A stretch of DNA of 64,000 nt from Hydrangea macrophylla (GCA_033977485.1 CM066983.1:113746605-113810604), one strand, 5' to 3'. Shown: positions 49,101 through 59,858, counted from the first letter of the stretch. The notes: a model not told the origin generated them from the letters alone. Numbers and translations are program-made.

Positions 49101-50745
49101 GCGTGTCGACAATTGAACATAAGAATCCCGAACAACCCTTCTTCAACATCTTACTTGCTTGAATCGCCGATATCAAGTACGGCGGTATGATCACTCCCTT
49201 TCCTTGAAAAGTAAACTCTTCTCGTCCTGACGGATAGAAACTAACCCGTTTCTGTTCACAATCGATTCTGGCTTGATTAACCGACAACCAATCCATACCC
49301 AAGATAACATCAAAGTAATTCACCGTCAACGGAATCAAATCAACGCTCAAGACTTTATCACCTATCTTGATCTCACATGACTTGAATATCGAAGAAGTAA
49401 CTAGTGGTTCACTACTAGGCAATGATACACAGAGGTCGTATCCTAACAGTTCTGACTTAACAGTTAAATGCTTAACAAAATCATGTGATACAAATGAATG
49501 CGTCGAACCAGAATCCATAAGTATACGTGCAGGATACGAACAAATAGGAAGAATACCTGATACGACGGTATCATCCGTATTCCCCGGCCTGAGCTGGAAG
49601 TATCATCCTTGTTGTTGTGCGACTCCTTTCCCTTTATCTACACGAGGCTCTACCCTTGACCGGCTTGGCACACTCGATGCACCGGTACTCATTCCCGGTT
49701 GTCTCTTACTCGGACAGTTCTTTGCTATGTGTCCCGGTTGTCCACGCTCAAAACATTTTCCTCTCGTTTCTGGGTTATAGCTCTTGGCGTTCGAGGTTGT
49801 GTTTGGTGTAGTCGAATTTGCGTTCAAAGGACAATTTCTAGACACATGCCCCAATTGTTTGCACAAATAGCAAGTGGTCAATTGATAGCAGGTTCCTCTG
49901 TGTCGCAGGTTACATGTTGGACACAACGGTCTCGGGTCCCCCATGAACGTACTCCCTCATTGGCTACTCATATATGATCCCGAACCTTGCGTAAACGGTT
50001 TCTTCGCATTCCCTTGACCCTTACTCCGACTGTCATTTGCTCTCTTCCCTTGTTGTCCTTGTCGATATCGGTCGACACTCTTCTCAGCTATACGGGCGGC
50101 TTCCTCGACTAGAGAAACGGTCGGGTGTTGCAACATGTCCACACGGCCACAGATGTTCTCTCTAAGCCCTTCCTCAAACTTACGAGCTTTATCCCTATCA
50201 GTCGGAACGGTAGTTTTCCTAGATCGTAACAAGGCATTGGAACGAGAAACATACTCACCTACGGTCATATCTCCCTGAACCAAACTTGCAAACTCTTGAC
50301 GTTTCTGAGTATAAGCAGATTGCGGAAAGAAACGTTTGTTGAATTCCTCTTTAAATTCTTCCCACGTGATTGGCTTCCCTTGTTCAAGCACGTTGTTCCA
50401 CCAGTCCAAGGCTTCACCCATCAACGTATCGGATGCACAAAAAATTTTCTCCTCATCGGTACATATTACCTGACGGAAATGTCTTTCCATGTCCATTATC
50501 CAATGATCGGCCAAGTCTATGTCAACCTGTCCATGATACAACGTCGGTTTCCGTTTATGAAACTGTTCCACGATTGTGTGTTGAGATCGCGGTGCCGACG
50601 GTGCATGGACATAACGAATTTCCACTTGTGGAGGCTGAACGTTCATCTGTTCTCTTTCACTTACCGCTTGTATGAAATTTCCCACCATATTCACTATTTG
50701 GTCGATCCGCGAATGCGGTGATAATTCTCTTGGTGGATCAGCCAT
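46178..50745 (-). pseudogene. element 3 gag-pol polyprotein, broken by two stops and a frameshift
   Basis: Gag begins at the ATG at 50745 (MADPPRELSPHSRID) with the core DHWIMDMERHFRQV and ALDWWNNVLEQG. In-frame TGA codons follow at 49957-49959, before the zinc knuckles (CYLCKQLGHVSRNC, CFERGQPGHIAKNC, the latter with Arg where Cys is usual), and at 49603-49605, before the protease (MDSGSTHSFVSH). A one-base deletion near 48984 shifts the frame before RT. From 48946 a 922-codon frame covers RT ([10 protein letters not shown], residues 144-153), RNase H ([13 protein letters not shown]), integrase (HHCC with [36 protein letters not shown]) and the chromodomain-like tail ([17 protein letters not shown]). 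The pol part still looks functional in sequence; gag does not. Confidence 0.92.
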
Positions 50746-50957
50746 AACGTTTCAAATATTTCCCCTGTTGAGTTCAATGCATAATGACCATGCATGTTAT
50801 GCCACAATATAGATATATGTGCACAGTTCATCACAATCAACAAATGCTAATGCTTGAAGCATTTCTACAATGATAGCAATTATCTTTACAATTACACACT
50901 CCACTCGACGTCACTCAGCATATATAACGTCACTCGTTCCCAAGGCTCTAAACTTAT

Positions 50958-50969
50958 GCTCTGATACCA
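50958..50969 (-). other. primer-binding site of element 3 (tRNA-iMet)
   Basis: On the minus strand TGGTATCAGAGC lies five bases after the 5' LTR. It is followed at 50928-50946 by the leader motif CCTTGGGAACGAGTGACG, also present in element 1. Confidence 0.9.
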
Positions 50970-50974
50970 CTAAA

Positions 50975-53062
50975 TGTCACAGCCCGGTCCCACAATAGCG
51001 GAATCGGAGCCCGTGGCACGCCACCGAGGCTAAACCAAATCATTAACGTTCCCAAAAATTAGTTTGAAGAACACACGCAGCGGAATAAAACAAGTCATTT
51101 TTGAAAACTATTCATCCAGTCGACTGATCCTCGGATCCAGTCGACTGATCCAGGTCCAGTAGAAAGTTGGGTTTAAAAACACCATCCAGTCGACTGCTTT
51201 CTACACCCAGTCGACTGGGGCTTCAAATTTTCAGTCGACTGATGAAGTCCGGTCGACTGAAGTCTGGCCTGAACAAAATATTTTGAATTGAAAACCTGAT
51301 CCAGTCGACTGTGTCGGGGACCCAGTCGACTGATCCTCTATGAAACAATGCAGAGAGTTGCTGAAAACAGAGGCTCCAGTCGACTGTTTCCTCAACCAGT
51401 CGACTGATTTATGGCAGCAGCACATTCTGCAGAGTTTTCTGAGTTTAAAAGTTTTTGAATTCGAACGACGATCAAACACACACTTCCAAACGTACTCCAA
51501 AGCAATTCTAACTGTATTAACATATTACCAAAGCACAGTTACAACATGTTACTAACTATTACAACGTTTTAGATTCGTTCTAACATACCAAGTTAAACAT
51601 AACTAAAACCATAAGAATTCTTATTACAACATTTCCTATTGTCTCAAAACTACAAGATTAACGCTCAAGTAGCCTTCTATAAGAACTCCCAACCCACGTG
51701 CTCACTTCTGCGATTCCTCGCCAGCATTTACACCTGAAATGGTTAATTGAATAACCACACATATTCGATTTGTTTAAGCTAATGCTTAGTGAATAAAACA
51801 ACAATATGCACATGAATGATAAACATGTCCGCATTCACATCTCTACAATTCATACTAGTCGCCAGAGACTCACATGCCCGTCCATACTCTCAATCCGCGA
51901 CTCCTCGCCAATAAGTCCACGCGAAAGGGTAAGACCCACGATTCTACAAACAATCGTGCGACCTTAATGACTATATCGGCTCCACAAAATGGCACGGTGA
52001 CCACGTGCTCCTTCTGACCCAGATAAGCAACTTAACATGCTCAAATACATATCACCATGCTCGCGGTAACCGAAACATATCACCGTGCTATTGAGCCTAC
52101 TTATCAATATAAATGCCCAATATGAACTACACAATATATCTCTATGAATTAATACATGCTATTCAAACATAACATGAATACATGCCAAGAAATCATTCCA
52201 AAACATAGTTGAATCACTCACCTCCGAATAACGCTCCTATAATTCAATCTGAAGAAAACCCGTGCACAAAGAACGTGCAGAAGTCCGTCTAGTACAATTA
52301 CTATGGATCAGAATTCCATTTATCAACTTTTATGAAAAATTCTAGAAAATAACTTTTCGAAAAACTTAGCCAAACAGGCCCTAATAGGTATCAAAACGAA
52401 GCTCTTACCTCGAGGAGCTCGAATATGAAATCTGGGAGAAACCAGACTGACGGAAGGTCGTCGTTTGGCGTCGCAAAGCTCTAAGCTCCCAAAATCTCCC
52501 TATGGCCTCCTTTCTTGAACTTAGGTTAAGATTTACAAAAATCTAAAGATCCATCTCTATCTATATATAGGCAACATTCTCGGAGAATTACGTTTACCTC
52601 CCCACGAGTTTTCCAAACTCCTAATCAGTCTCTGAAACTTTCTATACAGCTAATTCATAGCTTTACGAGTGAAACCTCAAAATTATAAAAGTTTTCGACT
52701 AAGATTCGTTTGGTCGCTAAAACGCGAATTTCTATATGACGTTTCCGAAGTTGTTAATTAGCCTACCAAATTAATAGCGTGTTCATTCGTTCTCACCAGG
52801 ATACTAAATCTAACAACAGAAATATATTCTAAGCCAGAAAATAATACAGATATTGAAATACACAGGTAAATATTTATTTTCAGATAAATATTTAAAGTGT
52901 TCCACAGTGACCGTCTCACACTCGGAGAGATGTCACAACAACAAATTCTAAATCACCACAGTCTCAGAGGGTTCTCTAATACAGACACCCAAATCAACTC
53001 GTGAGTCAAAACTCACCCAAACATGTGTCATAAGACATGCCACATCACATTATCATGCATGA
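50975..53062 (-). repeat. 5' LTR of element 3 (5' end truncated)
   Basis: 2088 bp, near-identical to the left LTR but ending at CATGCATGA (53054-53062), short of the TATAACACCC terminus. TATATATA box near 52560-52567 (minus strand). Confidence 0.9.
51117..51407. repeat. CAGTCGACTG palindrome array, 5' LTR of element 3
   Basis: Nine exact palindromes and one CGGTCGACTG variant. This is the fullest array in the window. Confidence 0.93.
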
Positions 53063-53338
53063 TTGAGGGGATATGACTACTGAGGAAAAAGAAATATTTC
53101 TAAAAGTTTTATCTTCAGAAAATGGTATAATTTGATGAACCAAGTGAGATTGAAATTCTAGTATGCCAATTGAGAAATATTGAAAAGAGTGGGTACCAGT
53201 TGGTTGCGATTGTGGTAACACCATTGGGTATAATATATTTTATGATCGTGTTGTTGCAGATGAACCCGTAAAGGTTTGAGAAGAATTACTTATAACTATT
53301 TGATTCGTAAGGTGAGAAAAGTTTGGGGACAAACTTCC
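53063..53338 (+). other. host element internal region, last part
   Basis: About 0.3 kb between the truncated LTR of element 3 and the host polypurine tract. It ends in GTTTGGGGACAAACTTCCTA, the same pre-PPT text as in element 1, which supports kinship. No pol motif could be read. Confidence 0.6.
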
Positions 53339-53355
53339 TAAAAGGGAGGGAGAGA
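53339..53355 (+). other. polypurine tract of the host element
   Basis: AAAAAGGGAGGGAGAGA directly before the 3' LTR start TGTAATACCC; nearly the same as the element 1 tract. Confidence 0.88.
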
Positions 53356-55555
53356 TGTAATACCCGTACCCTGAAAAAGGAAGTAATATTTATTTTTTTA
53401 CATGCATTAATTAATATAATTAATTGCATGTTATTTGAGTAAGTTTCGGTTACCCCGATGTGATAAGTGCTTGATAAAGGGCACAGTTGGACAGATGCGA
53501 AATGGGACCCATGGGAGGTCCAGATTCAATAAATTGTATTTAGTTGCATTTATGTGATTAAATGTTAGAGATGTAAATGTCAATATGAACATTATAATAC
53601 ATGTTGATGACATATGGTTATTTAATTGATGAAATGTTAAGTGTTTTAATAGTATTTTATTGTTCATGTTGATTTATGGGACCAGTTTGGGTACTATTAT
53701 GAGGGCGTAATTGGACACATGACATAATTAGTAGGCTAATTAGTGCCTTCATATAATATTTGGAACCACATTTAGAGCCCATACGTGACATAGATATAGA
53801 CCCACTTTTTTTTTTTTTTGCTAAGAGAAAATGTCATTGAAAAGAAAAGAAAACAAACAAACAGACAGGCCAATCAATCCTCTTGATTCCATTCCTTGAG
53901 AACAAAGGAAGGAATGTTATCAAGCGGGATGGCCCCAAAAGAAGAAGAGTTCGCTGCCCATTGGGCTACATTATGAGCTACAAAGTTAGCTGATACTGGA
54001 CCCACTTAGATACTGGATAATTAATATTAAGTCATTTGGATTTTTCATAATAAAACTTAGAAAGATTGGGAGTGTAAATAGGAATAGACCAAAACTAGAG
54101 AATATTCTAAGGAATATTCCATTTAACTCTTTTGTCTAAAAAAAAAAAAGAAAGAGAAGTCGTGAATGTGTAAGGCGGCGGTGGTGATATATGATACATA
54201 TATAATATATATTTTATTAGTTAGTTAGTCAGTAAACAAAGAAAAGGAAAAGAAATGAAAAAAAAAAAAAGAGAGAGAGAGAGAACAGAGAACATCACAG
54301 AGTCGAGAGGGAGAGAAAAGAGAGGGTTTCGACATTCTCAATGCCACAACTCCGTTGTACGTTGCCCAAATCGTGATATGAGGTTATATTTAGACTCGTG
54401 GGGGTAAGCCTAACCTTTTGGTATAATTCATTTTTAATTTAATCGATAGATTTTTCGTGAACCAAATGGGTTGGTAACATATAGTTTACCAAACTTGTAT
54501 GGGATTATCATTGGAATCATTAGGAGCTAGTTTTGCGAGGAAATTTGAGAATTTTAGGCTTATTTTGGAACTACTTGCGAGGTGAGTGTCCTAATCCCAA
54601 AATTGGATATTTAATGTTATTTATTTGTTAGTGAATGCTTAAATTGCTTAATTGTGATTAAGTAGAAAAGCATGTGATTAATTATTATTTAACATGTTCA
54701 AAAATGCTAAAATTGTCATGTTGACATGTTGTGTTGCTTATGTGCTTATTTGGGTCAAAGGGTGTCAATTGATAATCACCATTATTTAGCCCGTATATAA
54801 GGGACGCCCATTCCTCAGAGAAAAGGGGGATGATGATGATGAAATCCTCAGAGAAAAGGGGATAGTGGTGACGACCACAGCGAATTGACTACGGTCAAGA
54901 GTGAATGAGAGTGACCCGGAATCAGGGGTCCAGAACGATGGTGGTTGATTACTGGACACGCCTGCGACCATTTATTGTTGTGAATATTTAATTGATGTTA
55001 TGAATAATCAAGTACTCCAATTGCATGATTAGCACCACGTACTCACTAAGCGAAAGCTTATTCGATTTTTGTGGCTAATGACCACGCAGGTTCAGATGAA
55101 TACGACCGTAAGAAATGATCGAGACTACGGGGCTGGGTCTAGCTTGCTCATATGTTTATACGTGAGGATGTGAATAAGGTTGTAATAAACTTAAAGTTTA
55201 TACTTTTAAATATGTCTAGAAATAAATGTTAGAATGAGTTTGTAATATTTATATATTTAGTTGGATTTTGATGTGTTTTGGAATATTTAAATAAATGAGT
55301 GTAGCAGGGGTTAAAAATGTTTTAGTTTATGAAAACAGGGTGAATGGTGTTGTAATAAAGGAAACTTTGCTCAAGTACCATTTGACGGTTTTAAAACTTT
55401 ATTTTATTCTTTTTAATTAATTTATTTGATAAAAGGAATATTTTACCCCTGGTATTTCACTTTAAATGTTATTTTTGGAACGTTAAAAATATTTGTTTGG
55501 TCTATGACTTTGTTACACGTGTCCTGGCTCGCAAGGGGCGGATTGGGGTCTGACA
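53356..55555 (+). repeat. 3' LTR of the host element (with LINE insertion)
   Basis: 2200 bp including a 191-bp LINE tail and its 9-bp duplication; about 2000 bp otherwise, close to the left LTR. It lacks a segment near 54912 (around TTTCGCTATATGCGACGG) that the left copy has at about 28710-28740. TATATAAG at 54794-54801. Confidence 0.92.
53808..53998 (-). mobile_element. 5'-truncated LINE: RNase H C-terminus, 3' UTR and poly-A
   Basis: It is flanked by 9-bp duplications GACCCACTT (53799-53807 and 53999-54007). The poly-A shows as a T-run at 53808-53819. The minus strand encodes about 39 codons ending at a stop near 53879, with ANFVAHNVAQWA and IPLDNIPSFV, the typical tail of the plant L1-type ORF2 RNase H domain. 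The left LTR of the host element has the empty site. Heavy 5' truncation is normal for LINE insertions. Confidence 0.85.
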
Positions 55556-55717
55556 GTTTCTGTCTTCCCAAATATGCCCTAAAGTCTTTATAACATAAAT
55601 TGAACCATTTTCACCAATGGATCTTGAAGAGTCGCAATCAAGGTCTTTAAACCTTACTCCTCTGTCTCAAATTAACAATGCTTTTTAATTGATGTGAAAT
55701 TAGGCAGTTCAACATAT

Positions 55718-55891
55718 GAGTAATGATTGGGATATACTCCAATACACAATTTTTGAAACACAACTCAAAAGATGTGTTCATATCTCTCCTGTGATGTCAC
55801 TAGATCCCATAGTGACACAAGAGAGAGATAGACATATCTCTTGAATTGTGTCCCAAAATTTGTGTCTTTGGATGTGTCCTAAACATTACCC
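55718..55891. mobile_element. MULE-type MITE, GAGTAAT family
   Basis: 174 bp starting GAGTAATG and ending CATTACCC, with perfect 9-bp duplications TCAACATAT (55709-55717 and 55892-55900). The long inverted repeat includes CATATCTCTC/GAGAGATA blocks like the copies at 25788 and 26568. Confidence 0.8.
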
Positions 55892-55900
55892 TCAACATAT

Positions 55901-56473
55901 ATACTTGTCATTCTTTAAATAAAGTTCAAAAGCTCACTGTTTTTAATTGAAGTATATCGACTTTTCAAAGAAGATTTTTAAATTAAACGGGACCCTCAAA
56001 ATGGAATAAAGAACTCTTATTTTGAGATGAATGGATTACTACGTTACAAATTTTGGTTTGAGGGAAAAGGGGAAGGAAGGGAAGAGGTGAAAATCAATTG
56101 TTTGGTAAGATAGAGGAGAGGATAGAATGGGAGGGATGCTACTTCCCTTCGAGCCCACAAAATTCAATCTTTCTAAAAGTGGACTTATTAGGAGAGAGAA
56201 AATGATTCTCTTATCTTTTAACTTTTTTGTCCTTAAAAATAATACCATTTGATTTAATCTAAGGGTATAATAGTAAAACTTACAATATTCTATTGTTTTC
56301 TTCCTCCTTCCTTTATGTTTAATCAAACAAGAGGAGGGAATACTTCCTTCATTTCCCTAAGTATATCTCTTACATCCCTCCTCTCTTTTCTTTTTTTCCA
56401 CTTTTCCATCCCTCTTATCAAACATAGCCTAAGAATGTTGGACAATTCCCAGGGAGGGAAGGAACACGACATG
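55901..56473. other. intergenic, possible MITE remnant
   Basis: A purine-rich block (GGAAAAGGGGAAGGAAGGGA, near 56060) faces a pyrimidine-rich block near 56340-56430 with TTATCAAACA at about 56427. This suggests a degenerate foldback element, but no target duplication could be fixed. Confidence 0.3.
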
Positions 56474-56541
56474 CATATAAATATATATATATATATATAT
56501 ATGCATATTATGATGTCTGTGTGTATATATATATATATATG
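56474..56541. repeat. (AT)n microsatellites
   Basis: Two AT runs (about 56480-56502 and 56524-56540) separated by a GCATATTATGATGTCTGTG spacer. Open frames rich in Ile/Tyr here are artefacts of the repeat. Confidence 0.9.
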
Positions 56542-56605
56542 CGTGTGTATGTTTTGAAGGTCATGTGCCATTGTGCATGCCTTCCAATGGCTAAGGCTAA
56601 GAGTC

Positions 56606-57413
56606 TTTAAAAAAAAAAAATAATACATTAAAAAAAAATTAAAAAAAAAAAAAAAAAAAAGGGATTGGAGATTTTAATTTTGAAAAACCCTTATGAACTA
56701 TGCAAAAGGGCAACAAGTATTGCACGCATGTGAACCGAATAATTGGTTTGGTTTTGCTTCTTTCTTTTCTTATCCCTTCTTACTCTTTCCTATTCCTCAC
56801 GTCGTCCCATTCACCACGTGTCTTCAATTATTGCCACCTTTTTTCTTTTGGAACTCTTCATTTTCTACTTTTTGTGTTTAATTCCACTAATTTATTCATC
56901 AACTCGATACTCAAAAGTCAAAACTAAAATTCTTTTAACTTATAGTATTGTGTTCCAACAAAAAATCAATTATCTCAAATTATTTTGCTTTTGATTGAAA
57001 AAACTGCATGTTGTTATTTATACTCTTATTTGTAGGGATATATATATATATATATATGGGCATTTTTTAAAAATTGAAATGTAATAGCATTTGGAGTTCG
57101 GCCAAAGCACTGGGCTAGTTATGTAGCTTTGTATTTATATACAGTATATACATATTTGTATACGGATTGACTAAAGTGTTTCAATATTTCCCATAAAATA
57201 ATAATATGGAGTAATAATAATAATAATTATTCTGTTATTCTCTAAGCATAAGTGCACGGTGATATTACGGTTGGTTAGGGTGGTGGTGGTACAACTTTAG
57301 AACACGTAACGAGAATTAAAAGAGGAAAAGTTATGACCCTTGCACCAACCAAATCTAGTGGATCTGCCACGGCAACACTATCAAAGCAAGTAAAAAATAA
57401 ATAAATAAACAAC
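56606..57413. other. intergenic, A-rich tracts, nothing else recognised
   Basis: Poly-A tracts at 56608-56661 and a TA run near 57040-57057. A pyrimidine-rich stretch (56750-56880) has open frames in several phases without any protein motif. Confidence 0.5.
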
Positions 57414-57580
57414 AATGATACACGCACATCTCTTTAATCACATTTTATACTTCAAATACATGTATTTTGTGCTGTTTGATTTTTTTTACACTTTTTTATG
57501 CACTACTTACACAATATATGATACATATATTTAAAATAAGAATGTAATTAGAGGTGTAATTGAAAATGCGAGTGTATCAT
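57414..57580. mobile_element. MITE related to the MULE-type copy at 3958-4142
   Basis: The inverted ends ATGATACACGC and GAGTGTATCAT and the interior TGTATTTTGTGCTGTTTGA plus TTACACTTTT match the 3958 copy (TGTATTCTGTGCTGTTTGA). The flanks are AATA repeats, so the target duplication is ambiguous. Confidence 0.6.
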
Positions 57581-57648
57581 TATTGTTCAATAAATACACA
57601 TCAACCCCGCTATGCCAAGTCATGTGAATGTGCCACCAATTTCGCTAT

Positions 57649-57756
57649 TATATACCCCTGTCCTCTTCTCTACTCTCTGTAGACTCAAACTTGTAGCTAG
57701 AAATTTATAATGGCCTGTGAAGGTGAATCATTTTATCCACTCTCTTTTAAAGTATA
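57649..57756 (+). promoter_or_regulatory. promoter-like stub with ATG, cut off by a Helitron
   Basis: TATATAC at 57649-57655, a CT-rich initiator region near 57680 and an ATG at 57710 in a good context (ATAATGGC). A 16-codon frame (MACEGESFYPLSFKVY) is closed by the TAG of the Helitron terminus CTAG at 57757-57760. It could be the severed 5' end of a gene, or chance. No homologous gene is recognised. Confidence 0.3.
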
Positions 57757-59024
57757 CTAGGATAGAGATCCGTGCAATGCAATGGTCTGTCAAAATTGGA
57801 AAATAAATTAGTTGTATTTATTGTTGATGCATTTATAGTTGTCACTTGAAAAAAAATTAAATCAAACAATACTAAATCCTTAAAAAAAATAAGGAGCTTC
57901 AGCCATAGCCCCCTCAAATAAAACTCTTCAAAGCTAAAACACATGCTAGTTTTTTTTTTTTTATCGCATTAGGCCCTTTTTACACTCAAATTGCTATAAC
58001 TTTTGTTATATAAGTCCGTTTTTCGTAAAATTTGATGTTTTGAAATCAGCAAAATGAGATCCATCAAACGAGTTCAATATTGACCATGAAATACAGGGAC
58101 AACAAAAACTAAACATCAAACAAATATGAAAATTTGTATTTTTTCGCATACATATAATAAAAACATATTTCTTTCGTACAATTGGCACCATAGACGCATA
58201 GATCTTAAAAAAATACATAAAATCAAAAAAAAAAAATCACCCAAAAAACCCAAGAATTGAGAAAGTTATGGTAGTTTAAAGTTAACAGACAATATTATCT
58301 GTTAGACACACAAATATAGATAATATTATCTGTAAAATCTCAAAATCAGGCTACAACTTAACTTTTTTCAGAAAATTTCTACTCCTATTACGTAGATCTC
58401 AACGAGATACATGAAATCAAAAAAAAAAAAAATCACCCAAAAAGTCTTGCTTGGGAAAAGATACGAATTGTATGAAATAATAATTTTATAAAACAAATGA
58501 ATTAAATTTTTTAAGTGTAAATTATATGTGCGTAAAGCCTTGTTTGGAAAAAACCAAAACAAAAAAACAAAAACCAAAGCACAAAATCGATTTGCCAAAC
58601 AAGGAACTGAAATTGTTGACTTTTGATCCAATATATGTGTGTAAAGCATTGTTTGGGAAAAACGAAAACAAAAAAACAAAAACAAAGCACAAAAATGGGT
58701 TTGCTAAACATGTTAGCCAAAATTATTGACTATTGATCTATGGATTTAGTGCCTTGTTTAGGAAAAACTGGAAACAAATAAGACAAATAAAGCCACAACT
58801 GATTTGCCAAACAAACCCTATTATTTTTGGAGTGCCTTGTTTCGGTTTAAAAAAAAACACAAACAAAAATAAAGGCAAATTTCGGTTTGACAAACAAGGC
58901 ATAGCATCTCAATGTATTAGTAAAGGCAAAATTACATATAAGGAGCAAACAATTTAAAGAATTCCAAATTAGGACAAAATTGGAATTGAAAACTACCTAA
59001 GGCTCTTTTATAGTATAGTGTTGA
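57757..59024 (-). mobile_element. non-autonomous Helitron with internal tandem repeats
   Basis: On the minus strand it begins TCAACACTATACTATAAAAG after an A (complement of 59025) and ends CTAG before a T (complement of 57756). A decayed hairpin (CCGTGC/GCAATGG type) lies nine bases inside the 3' end. 1268 bp. No Rep/helicase coding sequence. Confidence 0.75.
58525..58905. repeat. tandem repeats (about 100-115 bp, 3-4 copies) inside the Helitron
   Basis: Units share GCCTTGTTTGG-AAAAA, an (ACAAAAA)-rich part, GCACAAAAT and a GATTTGCCAAACAA block, with starts near 58535, 58645, 58750 and 58830. The units are diverged from one another. Confidence 0.7.
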
Positions 59025-59587
59025 TATAATTGGTGGTGATCAATTACGTTCTGTATGGTTGATGGATTTAATGATTAAAAAAGAAGAAGAAAAAGAAATA
59101 GGAAAGAAAACACATTTATCTTTGTGATTAATAATGGAAATAGGAAACTAAACAAAATAGTGTGAAAATTTTGTTATAAATTTTGAATTTATGAGTCAAT
59201 TTCCTTCCACTTTATTGGAATTTCTATTTCTTTTAATCTTATTTAAGGATGGCATAAACACCAGGGAAAAGATAATTAAGCAAAATCGTTTTGATTCTTT
59301 TCTTTAAATGTGCAAATCAAACAGAGTCTTAGTGAGTTGATTGGACAACAGATTTTTACTTTTAAGTTACTGATTAAATAATTTGTCAGCACGCGTGACT
59401 ACTAAAATTAATTGTGGACGTCCAAACAGGTCTAGCTTTAGAAATTATATACTTTTGACGTTTTGACATCCCAAATTGTGCTTTTGAAACAAAAATTCAA
59501 AATTAGAAGATATATTAAAGTTTGTAACAACATATATTTTGGACAAAGCAACGCACAATTCTAAATTCGGCAATTAGCATGCTGTCG
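59025..59587. other. intergenic, nothing recognised
   Basis: AT-rich spacer between a Helitron and a SINE; no gene or repeat ends seen. Confidence 0.5.
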
Positions 59588-59597
59588 ATCTGTAGTT

Positions 59598-59858
59598 GTG
59601 GTTTTTTTTTTATTACTATTATTTTTTATACCTACCTGGATCGGAACTGGATACATACACATCTCACACACGCATACCACAATCCTAATCCAATTCCAAA
59701 GTTCCACACAAGACCACAACAAACCCTAACAATGGCCACTCATTCCTACTGAAGAATAATTCAGAGGTAAGCAACTAGAATCCCCTATACGGATTCAAAC
59801 ATCTCCCTCCCCACTAGAAGGGGAAATGTTATGCCAATTAGACTACAACCCACTCGAC
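59598..59858 (-). mobile_element. tRNA-derived SINE
   Basis: On the minus strand it starts GTCGAGTGGGTTGTAGTC with an A-box-like TAGTCTAATTGGC and a B-box GTTTGAATCC about 50 bases later, the RNA polymerase III promoter of a tRNA head. It ends in ATAAAAAATAATAGT and an A-run. It is flanked by 10-bp duplications ATCTGTAGTT (59588-59597 and 59859-59868). Full length, 261 bp. Confidence 0.8.

Larger units (their letters stand above)
44016..53062 (-). mobile_element. element 3: Ty3/gypsy LTR retrotransposon, Tekay/Del-like, nested in the host element
   Basis: LTRs at 44016-46135 and 50975-53062 (minus orientation), a primer site, a broken gag-pol and a polypurine tract. The right LTR lacks the terminal 41 bp present at the inner end of the left LTR, and no target duplication matches CAATG (44011-44015). 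So its outer edge, with some host sequence, has been deleted. The LTRs belong to the same family as solo LTRs A and B, carry the CAGTCGACTG array and end in TA...CA. Confidence 0.93.
27354..55555 (+). mobile_element. host element: non-autonomous (LARD-like) LTR retrotransposon with nested insertions
   Basis: LTRs at 27354-29384 and 53356-55555 are in the same orientation and bracketed by identical target duplications GTTTC (27349-27353 and 55556-55560), which proves one insertion 28.2 kb apart. A primer site follows the left LTR and a polypurine tract precedes the right LTR. Removing element 2 and element 3 leaves about 4.0 kb of internal sequence in which I see no gag, RT or integrase motif. 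The LTRs, primer site, polypurine tract and leader resemble element 1, so it was probably mobilised by proteins of that family. Confidence 0.88.

Noticed and set aside
56315..57000. Overlapping open frames near the AT microsatellites
   Set aside because: Repeat-derived Ile/Tyr/His strings and Ser/Phe-rich text in several phases; no family features.
58006..58720. Phe/Cys-rich open frames in the Helitron
   Set aside because: They read through the A/T-rich tandem repeat and have no Rep or helicase features.
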